Below are positions 63,301-64,000 of a DNA stretch of 64,000 nucleotides, in pieces. The first letter of the stretch is position 1, and every line of letters starts with the position of its first letter. A program made the translations under genes and the position numbers. The notes beneath the pieces were generated by a model. That model did not search any database. It worked only from the letters and a program-made list of their open reading frames with translations, and was not told the DNA's origin. Origin of the DNA: Notospermus geniculatus (lineage: Eukaryota > Nemertea > Pilidiophora > Heteronemertea > Lineidae); assembly GCA_002633025.1 (NCBI GenBank), contig NMRB01001181.1, positions 118,439-182,438 on the forward strand. Direction: 5' to 3'.

Positions 63301-63702
63301 CATCGCCACATCGCGGATTAGTTGTGCCAGTACCTCATAGGAAATTGACCATTCATGTCGCTGTCTAAGCCTCGCTTTCATATTGATATCTTAATATTTC
63401 AGCTCCCGGTGCTCCAGGTCGACTAACATTCTCAGACATAATGATGACCTCATTGGTTGTCCGCTGGAAACCGCCCAAAGAACCCAACGGCATTATCACC
63501 CATTATGTCGTTACGTATCAGCCGTGGAAGACAGATTCTGGTGTCAGTACAATTGTATCGGCCCAGGTACCTGGCGGCACTCACTTTTATAGAGCAACTA
63601 ATCTTTTGGAGAATATTTCGTATCTATTCGTTGTGAAAGCGCGGACCAAGGTTGGATGGGGACCAAAAAGTGCAGGCAATGTGACGACAGGACCACAAAT
63701 GT
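33078..63702 (+). CDS. sdk: Sidekick-like Ig/FN3 adhesion receptor gene, partial (25 candidate exons)
   Basis: This is the span of one gene; its exons are listed separately. Sidekick proteins are single-pass cell-surface receptors with 6 Ig and 13 FN3 domains and a short cytoplasmic tail. They mediate homophilic adhesion, in vertebrate retinal synaptic layers and at insect tricellular junctions. Exons 33078-43768 encode six Ig domains in the sidekick order, including an Ig2 without cysteines. Exons 44333-63702 encode FN3 domains with sidekick hallmarks such as 'FDGNSP' in FN3-1, 'GPRSVVLQF' with 'GKTSI' in FN3-5 and 'GFDGYSP' in FN3-9. Every junction keeps frame, and most domain boundaries fall at phase 1. 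Missing are the 5' exon(s) with the signal peptide, FN3-2 and FN3-3 (probably in the N gap), and FN3-13, membrane segment and tail (beyond the right edge). Identification rests on remembered family features, not a search. Dscam and contactin were considered, but the domain order and motifs fit sidekick best. Confidence 0.92.
34227..34514 (+). CDS. sdk: sdk exon: Ig domain 2 (cysteine-free)
   Basis: The exon is 288 nt, phase 1/1, with acceptor ttccag and donor gtaagt. It encodes the second Ig domain, opening 'MGSFSATQDQ' and containing 'PEIKWFQGKTEI'. Both canonical cysteines are absent: isoleucine sits in 'AITISIPS' and alanine in 'VYKATAI'. From memory, vertebrate sidekick Ig2 lacks them too, so this looks like a conserved family trait rather than decay. 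Confidence 0.9.
34730..34841 (+). CDS. sdk: sdk exon: Ig domain 3, first half
   Basis: The exon is 112 nt, entering in phase 1 and leaving in phase 2. Acceptor is ttccag and donor gtgaga. It encodes 'PPKFIIKPSHTTAKLGD' and the first cysteine of Ig3 in 'VLECVVSAR'. The split arginine codon AG|A is completed by the exon at 39055. Confidence 0.9.
36045..36153 (-). repeat. Fragment of palindrome-headed repeat
   Basis: In reverse complement it reads AGCTCACCTGGGGTGAGCTT, then GTCCGTCATCATCGTCGTCC and GTAACCGCTGGGGCTATTG, matching the head of 28323. Confidence 0.7.
36468..36870. mobile_element. Element with TCTGTTTAGCGGGC ends and duplicated right end
   Basis: TCTGTTTAGCGGGC at the left pairs with GCCCGCTAAACAGA at the right. 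The right terminal segment, from AAAAATGGCAAATAC to GCCCGCTAAACAGAT, is present twice in tandem. Confidence 0.65.
37305..37492 (+). mobile_element. GTCTAGGAAAACC-ended MITE, copy 1
   Basis: GGTGGTCTAGGAAAACC and GGTTTTCCTAGACCGCC are inverted ends. The interior GATTGCCTGTGCATTGATCT and CATTAACACTTTCCTCAAAT recurs at 56850-57040. Confidence 0.8.
38600..38838. mobile_element. MITE family W, copy 2 (in sdk intron)
   Basis: It carries TTAACCCGTTAACTGGGTGG, AAATCTGGGGAACCC, GCAAGGAAATGGCG and the right end AGTTAATGAGTTAA, collinear with 30334-30582. Confidence 0.75.
39055..39284 (+). CDS. sdk: sdk exon: Ig domain 3, second half
   Basis: The exon is 230 nt, phase 2 to phase 1, with acceptor ttgcag and donor gtaagt. 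It encodes the tryptophan strand 'TIEWYFHKAGD' and the second cysteine in 'GVYECYVSFNVPGG', then ends 'KANFTVY'. Its partner is the exon ending at 34841. Confidence 0.9.
39557..40167. mobile_element. Inverted-repeat element, TATAGATGAGATCAAA ends (in sdk intron)
   Basis: TATAGATGAGATCAAACTTC and, at the right, TTTGAACTGATCTATA are inverted ends. Inner TTAGGTC/GACCTAA and GCGCATGCGCATTTTGCC-like arms also pair. Confidence 0.75.
40232..40485 (+). repeat. Palindrome-headed repeat copy (in sdk Ig3-Ig4 intron)
   Basis: AGCTCACCTCTGTGAGGTGAGCT is followed by GTCCGTCGTCCGGCGTCGTCC and CTTGAAATTTGGTGTACAGG. One base (40402) is unknown. Confidence 0.7.
40761..40914 (+). CDS. sdk: sdk exon: Ig domain 4, first half
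   Basis: The exon is 154 nt, phase 1 to phase 2, with acceptor ttccag and donor gtaagt. It opens 'APAINGVTSPIESR', then gives the first cysteine in 'ATITCPVSGFPKP' and the tryptophan in 'TIKWFKNAVPI'. The split lysine codon AA|G joins the exon at 41139. Confidence 0.92.
41139..41266 (+). CDS. sdk: sdk exon: Ig domain 4, second half
   Basis: The exon is 128 nt, phase 2 to phase 1, with acceptor ttatag and donor gtaagt. It encodes 'ISSGVIQLTYVTPDDSG' and the second cysteine in 'VYQCFAKNQVGE'. In vertebrate sidekicks Ig4 has the same 'FQCFARN' type of strand. Confidence 0.92.
41427..41543 (+). CDS. sdk: sdk exon: Ig domain 5, first half
   Basis: The exon is 117 nt, phase 1/1, with acceptor ctccag and donor gtgagt. 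It encodes 'APAKIVKPPSAAAV', the first cysteine in 'VRFECQASGAPKP' and the tryptophan in 'TIKWKK'. The next intron (41544-42276) is mostly filled by a 490-bp inverted-repeat element also found at 13136. Confidence 0.9.
41652..42143 (+). mobile_element. MITE family C, copy 2 (in sdk Ig5 intron)
   Basis: It begins AAGCCTAGCGTACATCACAC and ends AATGTACGCCTGGCTT. It is collinear with 13136-13616 and splits no exon. Confidence 0.78.
42277..42441 (+). CDS. sdk: sdk exon: Ig domain 5, second half
   Basis: The exon is 165 nt, phase 1/1, with acceptor ttacag and donor gtaagt. It encodes 'FETKEIKSGGRFQIM' and the second cysteine in 'AEYECIATNAKGTDS', closing 'AAANLKVA'. Confidence 0.9.
43142..43443 (-). 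repeat. tRNA-derived SINE, minus strand (in sdk Ig5-Ig6 intron)
   Basis: On the minus strand the head reads GGTGGTGTAGTGG (box A-like, 43421-43435) and GGGTTCGAATCCC (box B, 43376-43388). The 3' tail is CTTTAACTTTAACTTTAA at the left edge. A second, interrupted copy is at 60102-61426. Confidence 0.85.
43496..43768 (+). CDS. sdk: sdk exon: Ig domain 6
   Basis: The exon is 273 nt, phase 1/1, with acceptor tttcag and donor gtgagt. It encodes a whole Ig domain: 'ITRPPQNVDVIKGS', first cysteine in 'MKCGIQHSPDV', tryptophan in 'VQWFLNGN', second cysteine in 'GTYRCQVTSLAGNDS'. The 'DIGTY..C' and 'GNDS.SA' signatures are typical of sidekick Ig6, the last Ig before the FN3 array. Confidence 0.93.
43822..44126. 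mobile_element. Element with TAACACGTTGACTGCCA ends (in sdk intron)
   Basis: TAACACGTTGACTGCCA and TGGCAGTCAACATGTTA are inverted ends. The interior includes the ACTACGAGTATACTCGTAG palindrome. Confidence 0.75.
44333..44482 (+). CDS. sdk: sdk exon: FN3 domain 1, first half
   Basis: The exon is 150 nt, phase 1/1, with acceptor tttcag and donor gtgagg. It opens 'ELPYPPAITLVTLN' and contains 'VDIRWSPGFDGNSPIKEY', a pattern shared with vertebrate sidekick FN3-1. The next intron contains a 459-bp terminal-inverted-repeat element (44677-45135). Confidence 0.9.
44677..45135. mobile_element. MITE, AGCCGCGTTTACACTGCCA ends (in sdk FN3-1 intron)
   Basis: AGCCGCGTTTACACTGCCA and TGGCAGTGTAAACGCGGCT are perfect inverted ends. 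The interior repeats GGTCCGGACCGAGTACGG modules. The ends resemble those at 27574-28074 (AGCC...TTACACTG), suggesting related superfamily termini. Confidence 0.85.
45200..45385 (+). CDS. sdk: sdk exon: FN3 domain 1, second half
   Basis: The exon is 186 nt, phase 1/1, with acceptor ttctag and donor gtaagt. It encodes 'VSNLQPAKTYQFHVTAVN' and 'SVGEGQPSPPSNTVTLP'. It is the last exon before the 785-N gap. Confidence 0.9.
45827..46611. other. Assembly gap (785 N)
   Basis: This is a run of undetermined bases, and its true length may differ. It lies inside the sidekick gene between FN3-1 and FN3-4. Confidence 0.99.
46970..47358 (+). mobile_element. CAGGGTTCTGCC-ended element, copy 1
   Basis: CAGGGTCCTGCC and GGCAGAACCCTG are inverted ends. 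The interior TCCGAATTTCCTTTCTGTTC and CCAAATGAGCTCATTATTT is shared with 48995-49380. Short open frames in it are by-products. Confidence 0.8.
47545..47835 (+). CDS. sdk: sdk exon: FN3 domain 4 (family numbering)
   Basis: The exon is 291 nt, phase 1/1, with acceptor tttcag and donor gtatgt. It encodes a complete FN3 domain beginning 'PDEVENMRFDDIYDTSIKV'. It contains 'LWNPPKNVNGQLKGY', an N-glycosylation sequon in 'KKNQT' and another in 'LNFT', and ends 'YARTRVGNGASKVLD'. The 'SF.DI.DTS.KV.W' pattern is that of vertebrate sidekick FN3-4, so two FN3 domains are skipped relative to the previous visible exon. Confidence 0.9.
47990..48415. repeat. CACGATTACC-rich inverted/duplicated repeat (in sdk intron)
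   Basis: AATCATGGTCTTAATCGTGG (about 48067) is inverted at GATTAAGACCACGATTTCAA. The second arm is itself duplicated in direct orientation (ACTGACCTCAAGATCTGATA and ACTGACCTCAGGATCTGATA). Confidence 0.7.
48537..48907 (+). CDS. sdk: sdk exon: FN3 domain 5 plus first strands of FN3 domain 6
   Basis: The exon is 371 nt, entering in phase 1 and leaving in phase 0. Acceptor is tttcag and donor gtaagt. FN3-5 contains 'ELPGAPRNLAV', 'GPRSVVLQFLPG', 'GKTSIILWEIEAQVG' and 'YRLRMRAVNIVGKSGPS'. The same exon continues into FN3-6 with 'MAPGNVTVRAVNETAVRVRW'. Close similarity to vertebrate sidekick FN3-5 makes this one of the strongest family markers in the window. Confidence 0.95.
48995..49380 (+). mobile_element. 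CAGGGTTCTGCC-ended element, copy 2 (in sdk FN3-6 intron)
   Basis: Ends are CAGGGTTCTGCC and GGCAGAACCCTG, collinear with 46970-47358. A diverged fragment (GCCAGGAAATCGCATTTC) is also at 53310. Confidence 0.82.
49524..49755 (+). CDS. sdk: sdk exon: FN3 domain 6, second half
   Basis: The exon is 232 nt, phase 0 to phase 1, with acceptor tttacag and donor gtaagc. It encodes 'PLPMQDWNGEPKGYKISYRE' and 'YEVKIRAYNRMGNGPYSP'. The preceding intron contains a 386-bp element (48995-49380). Confidence 0.92.
49778..50091. mobile_element. MITE, AAAGTACGTTTAAATCATCT ends (in sdk intron)
   Basis: AAAGTACGTTTAAATCATCT, then GGACCCTGATGGG, and the right end, reading in from AGATGATTTAAACGTACTTT, are inverted over more than 30 bp. 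Confidence 0.88.
50363..50478 (+). CDS. sdk: sdk exon: FN3 domain 7, first half
   Basis: The exon is 116 nt, phase 1 to phase 0, with acceptor tttttag and donor gtgaga. It encodes 'PSAGPVSVNATATGS', 'TTIRVTWGKVP' and 'HQNGQIIGFK', the usual first half of sidekick FN3-7. Confidence 0.92.
50515..50690. repeat. Dispersed repeat with GACCCCAGTCGGGGTC palindrome
   Basis: It shares ACGACACACAAAATGATA and TTTCGACCCC..CGGGGTCTTC with 21575-21690. Beyond the palindrome the sequence mirrors itself: GTCGTCTCCGAGTTTCGCAA versus TTGCGAAATTCGGAGACAAC. Confidence 0.65.
50794..51063 (-). mobile_element. MITE family B, copy 2 (in sdk FN3-7 intron)
   Basis: TA-CAGTACAGGTCACAATTGAC ... CAATTGTGACCTGTACTG-TA brackets the same GTGAGTTACGCG iterations, inverted relative to 14261-14553. 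Confidence 0.85.
51181..51367 (+). CDS. sdk: sdk exon: FN3 domain 7, second half
   Basis: The exon is 187 nt, phase 0 to phase 1, with acceptor ctctcag. It encodes 'VLYRSVGKTMQKVF', 'LSGLKKYVMYEIQVLACT' and 'RIGDGVPSPAMPVAERT'. The 'GLKKYV.YE.QVLA.TRIGDG' run matches the family. The donor gttaga is weak, but the frame demands it. Confidence 0.9.
51401..51609. mobile_element. GTGACCCGC-ended MITE family, copy 2 (in sdk intron)
   Basis: Ends are TATATGTGACCCTCCACCAC and GTGGTGGAGGGTCACATATT. The interior GATGACACCAGGAGA and ATACTGAAACTGACTAACAA matches the other copies, and no nested insertion is present. Confidence 0.78.
51701..51945. mobile_element. MITE, GCAATAGACCATTCTCAAAT ends (in sdk intron)
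   Basis: GCAATAGACCATTCTCAAAT and TTTGAGAATCGTCTATTGC are inverted ends. Inner TCTCAACCACAACCTCCGTC and GGTTCTGGTTGAGATTTCGG also pair. Confidence 0.85.
52049..52345 (+). CDS. sdk: sdk exon: FN3 domain 8
   Basis: The exon is 297 nt, phase 1/1, with acceptor tttcag and donor gtaagt. It encodes a complete FN3 domain: 'PGPPSSIFFPDVTYSTVKV', 'WSPPLEPNGIIRGYSVAYY', 'YYFTLKARTNEGWGRAASV'. The 'FPDV..STV..W' and 'R.GWG.AA' features match sidekick FN3-8. Confidence 0.94.
52519..52914. mobile_element. MITE, AGCTGTACTTCCACC ends (in sdk intron)
   Basis: AGCTGTACTTCCACC and GGTGGAAGTACAGCT are inverted ends, each followed inward by a CTGTGTTTTTT/AAAACACAGGG box. Internal TAGGTGGAAG repeats occur. Confidence 0.82.
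52997..53210 (+). CDS. sdk: sdk exon: FN3 domain 9, first part
   Basis: The exon is 214 nt, phase 1 to phase 2, with acceptor ttctag and donor gtaagt. It encodes 'IPEAPHKPYIGVAGA', 'MITLRWQAGFDGYSPIRNY' and 'YSTDSGQTWMLYPKT'. The 'G.DG.SP.R.Y' feature is typical of sidekick FN3-9. The split glycine codon GG|T joins 53673. The intron 53211-53672 holds GATAAT microsatellite sequence near 53425-53495 and a G/C-tract repeat fragment near 53295-53425. Confidence 0.93.
53673..53776 (+). CDS. sdk: sdk exon: FN3 domain 9, last strands
   Basis: The exon is 104 nt, phase 2 to phase 1, with acceptor tttcag and donor gtaaga. It encodes 'LKPFTRYTFRVAASNDIGRG' followed by 'PFSAKSDERETLQD', the standard end of this FN3. 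Confidence 0.94.
53862..53932 (+). CDS. sdk: sdk exon: FN3 domain 10, first half
   Basis: The exon is 71 nt, phase 1 to phase 0, with acceptor tttcag and donor gtgagt. It encodes 'KPDAPPTDLKVVPITTTSVE' and ends in 'VSWK'. Two different downstream exons (55711-55939 and 58210-58429) can each continue it in frame. Confidence 0.93.
54171..54480. mobile_element. Foldback element, TACACCGATTTCACATCTCG ends (single copy)
   Basis: Arms of about 85 bp pair: TACACCGATTTCACATCTC and GAGATGTGAAATCGGTGTA at the tips, with GGCCGCCACTTCC and GGAAGTGGCCGCC further in. TA sits at both ends. It is the solitary relative of the array at 62340. Confidence 0.85.
55105..55283. mobile_element. MITE, CAGTGGAACCT ends (in sdk intron)
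   Basis: CAGTGGAACCTTTCTATTTA and AAAGAGAGGTTCCACTG are inverted ends. Inner AGAGGTGTCC boxes repeat. A half copy is at 1893. Confidence 0.82.
55314..55588 (+). mobile_element. MITE family A, copy 5 (in sdk intron)
   Basis: Ends are TA-CAGTATGTTGCACAATTGAC and GGTCAGTTGTGCAACGTACTG-TA. It lies in the FN3-10 intron, between exons 53932 and 55711. Confidence 0.82.
55711..55939 (+). CDS. sdk: sdk exon: FN3 domain 10 second half, alternative A (diverged)
   Basis: The exon is 229 nt, phase 0 to phase 1, with an AAG acceptor (tcttaag) and donor gtagga. It encodes 'PPSCETWNGKLLGYRLEYSP', 'LKSCLTYVFRIKAFNGVG' and ends 'WSKLVILNVEI'. It follows exon 53932 in frame and precedes exon 59743 in frame, but cannot join exon 58210 directly. 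It has two cysteines not present in alternative B. Either it is a mutually exclusive alternative to 58210-58429, or it is the second half of an extra FN3 whose following first-half exon has decayed. Confidence 0.8.
56181..56603. mobile_element. MITE, TA-CAGTAGAAAACGC ends (in sdk intron)
   Basis: TA-CAGTAGAAAACGC and GCGTTTTCTACTG-TA are perfect inverted ends with TA duplications. The interior alternates TCCGACTT/AAGTCGGA-like boxes. Confidence 0.85.
56850..57040 (+). mobile_element. GTCTAGGAAAACC-ended MITE, copy 2 (ends diverged)
   Basis: It is collinear with 37305-37492, including GATTGCCTGTGCATTGATCT and CATTAACACTTTCCTCAAAT. Outer ends are GTGTGGCGGTC and CCGCCACAC. Confidence 0.8.
57404..57514. 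repeat. Near-perfect 111-bp palindrome (hairpin)
   Basis: TCAGGCCTTTCCGTTTGACG on the left mirrors CGTCAAACGGAAAGGCCTGA on the right. The centre CAATAGAAATTCTATTG is fully palindromic. It lies about 150 bp upstream of the vestigial FN3 exon. Confidence 0.9.
57668..57724 (+). pseudogene. Vestigial FN3 first-half exon (duplicated FN3-10 module)
   Basis: Acceptor ctctcag precedes a short stretch that reads 'SGTPPDAPIIHGTVQTHSK', like the start of an FN3 domain, before a gtgaga site and an in-frame stop. The FN3-like frame needs phase-2 entry, whereas the upstream exon ends in phase 1. The tryptophan strand that normally ends this exon type is missing. It lies between the two second-half exons, where a duplicated first half should be. 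Chance resemblance is possible because the match is short. Confidence 0.45.
58210..58429 (+). CDS. sdk: sdk exon: FN3 domain 10 second half, alternative B (canonical-like)
   Basis: The exon is 220 nt, phase 0 to phase 1, with acceptor ttgtag and donor gtaaga. It encodes 'PPPRGTWNGNLQGFKLIYRQ', 'LTDLNKGFNYELRISAYN' and 'GVGSGPSSPPVTVYVGEA'. The 'GVGSGPSSPP...VGEA' ending resembles vertebrate sidekick FN3-10, so this is probably the ancestral exon. It joins exon 53932 upstream and 59743 downstream in frame. Confidence 0.92.
58525..58962. mobile_element. GTGACCCGC-ended MITE family, copy 3, with nested MITE (in sdk intron)
   Basis: Ends are ATATATGTGACCCGCTTTGG and TTTTGCCAGAGCGGGTCACA. It is interrupted by 58682-58902. 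Confidence 0.82.
58682..58902. mobile_element. MITE with CAGTGTTCTAG ends and AACCT duplication (nested)
   Basis: CAGTGTTCTAGGCAGGCC at the left and TGGCTAGAACACTG at the right are inverted repeats. AACCT flanks both sides. The interior repeats CCGCCCTGTTTG-like motifs. The empty site is seen in the copy at 20709 as GAACCTGCC. Confidence 0.83.
59178..59612. mobile_element. Inverted-repeat element with ACTATACCC hairpins (in sdk intron)
   Basis: The outer arms ACGCCGAATCGGTTAGTGTC and GACATAAACCGATTCAGCGT pair imperfectly. The inner AGAAATACACCCAGGTTCAA pairs with TTCAACCTGGGTATATTTCT, and CTATACCCTGGGTATAG is itself palindromic. Confidence 0.75.
59743..59858 (+). CDS. sdk: sdk exon: FN3 domain 11, first half
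   Basis: The exon is 116 nt, phase 1 to phase 0, with acceptor gtgcag and donor gtaggc. It encodes 'PAAPPRKVKPGIVSSTEAV', 'ISWAPPPPDKQNGDLLGYK', the family pattern for FN3-11. Confidence 0.93.
60102..61426 (-). repeat. tRNA-derived SINE, second copy, split by insertion
   Basis: 60102-60260 matches the left part of the SINE at 43142. 61297-61426 matches its right part, including the box A and box B complements. About 1036 bp of unrelated repeat lies between. Confidence 0.85.
60261..61296 (+). mobile_element. Palindrome-headed element (AGCCCGCTTGGCCC) inserted in SINE
   Basis: It starts AGCCCGCTTGGCCCATAGGC and ends near GCCAAGCGGGCACAGTGCC, giving inverted AGCCCGCTTGGC ends. A GTGCGTGCGTGC microsatellite (60330-60370) follows the head. 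Two diverged ~350-bp modules then repeat CCTTGTCAGATGGATAGCGC, TTTTCATATTGCA and CACAAAAT.TAGGTCAAGTT. Confidence 0.8.
61698..61911 (+). CDS. sdk: sdk exon: FN3 domain 11, second half with RRKR motif
   Basis: The exon is 214 nt, phase 0 to phase 1, with acceptor tttcag and donor gtaagt. It encodes 'VYYWIVPNTSRRKRAVGQPA', then 'LTNLKKYTRYHVTVSAFN' and 'PAGDGPNSTVIPIVTD'. The RRKR at 61728-61739 fits the furin-type consensus, in a loop where the domain is variable. It is followed by a 1.5-kb intron with a tandem foldback array. Confidence 0.94.
61974..62237. mobile_element. MITE, TTAAAGATAATGTAT ends (in sdk intron)
   Basis: TTAAAGATAATGTATTACGA and GATACATTATCTTTAAA are inverted ends. The reverse complement of its interior is found truncated at about 1944-2135. 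Confidence 0.78.
62340..63165. repeat. Tandem array of the foldback element, 258-bp period
   Basis: Units start at TACACCGCTTTCACATCTCG at 62340, 62598 and 62856. Units 2 and 3 look identical, and unit 1 differs at a few bases. Only the last unit keeps the right terminal arm (CTACTAGGGGCGCTGCG, to about 63165). The other units join directly after GGAAGTG. Repeated short open frames here are not genes. Confidence 0.92.
63403..63702 (+). CDS. sdk: sdk exon: FN3 domain 12
   Basis: The exon is 300 nt, phase 1/1, with acceptor tttcag and donor gtaagc. It encodes a complete FN3 domain: 'PGAPGRLTFSDIMMTSLVVR', 'WKPPKEPNGIITHYVVTYQ', 'ISYLFVVKARTKVGWGPKS' and 'GNVTTGPQM'. It corresponds to sidekick FN3-12. 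FN3-13 and the membrane segment should follow to the right of the window. Confidence 0.94.
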
Positions 63703-64000
63703 GTAAGCCATATATTTAGTCATAGATGTAATCAGATGCTTTTCTTTTAACACAAATACATGTACTACTAATATGTGTAAGGCTAGGCACACATTGACGG
63801 AAAATCTCAATGCGGTAGGCGTAGGGGTGTTTTTACCCCTCGGCCCGCGGGCGGCCCGAGGGGTATTGTCGTCCCCTGCGGTGTCCGTCCGTCTGTCCGT
63901 CTGTCTGTCCGTCTGTCCATTCAGATGACGTTACCGCTCTAGCATGTTCAAATTAAATCGGATTTTCCTGATTTTTGGTTTAAAGGTATATGTATGGGTC
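63703..64000 (+). other. Start of next sdk intron with palindrome-headed repeat
   Basis: After the donor at 63703 no coding sequence is visible. At 63836-63864 there is a near-perfect GC-rich palindrome (ACCCCTCGGCCC...), followed by a run of GTCCGTCC/GTCTGTCC units (63885-63920). This resembles the heads of repeats at 28323, 40232 and 60261. The copy continues past the window edge. Confidence 0.6.

Noticed and set aside
1-64000. Search for a prokaryote-like system (operon, CRISPR array, phage) or a viral insertion
   Set aside because: Gene structure is clearly that of an intron-rich animal genome. No direct-repeat/spacer array, polymerase, integrase or capsid-like frame was recognised.

Overview
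The window is 64 kb of eukaryotic, intron-rich, AT-leaning animal DNA. It has short exons with GT..AG junctions, tRNA-derived SINEs, very many short terminal-inverted-repeat elements, and scaffold gaps (N runs at 26643-26787 and 45827-46611; single Ns at 15177, 40402 and 53252). The palindromes TACATGTA and TAGGCCTA recur throughout. The repeat content and a well-conserved bilaterian adhesion gene suggest a marine invertebrate. I cannot tell from this window whether it is an ambulacrarian, a cephalochordate or a lophotrochozoan.

Region 1 (1-33077): no exon could be recognised. It is a field of non-autonomous DNA elements, foldback hairpins, one interrupted minisatellite and one tRNA-like SINE. 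It is either upstream intergenic DNA or a large 5' intron of the gene that follows. Several elements sit inside others, so relative insertion ages can be read.

Region 2 (33078-63702, + strand): one large gene, a sidekick (SDK) homologue, a homophilic immunoglobulin-superfamily adhesion receptor. I place 25 exons by splice signal, reading frame and domain content. They encode Ig1-Ig6, FN3-1, then FN3-4 to FN3-12 in vertebrate numbering. Without one of the two FN3-10 alternatives, 24 exons give 4794 nt (1598 codons) open across every junction. The signal-peptide exon(s) lie 5' of Ig1. The last FN3, transmembrane segment and cytoplasmic tail lie beyond the right edge. FN3-2 and FN3-3 are not seen, and the 785-N gap lies exactly where they belong.

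The most interesting biology is at FN3-10. The first-half exon (53862-53932) is followed by two different second-half exons (55711-55939 and 58210-58429). Both run phase 0 to phase 1, so they cannot be spliced to each other in frame but either fits the upstream and downstream exons. A frame-broken remnant of an FN3 first half lies between them. This suggests a tandem duplication that became a pair of mutually exclusive exons. FN3-11 also carries an RRKR furin-type motif.

The introns are full of the same element families as region 1, including a recent 258-bp tandem array of a foldback element (62340-63165) and a SINE split by a ~1 kb insertion (60102-61426). No transposase or reverse transcriptase gene was recognised, so all mobile elements here appear non-autonomous.
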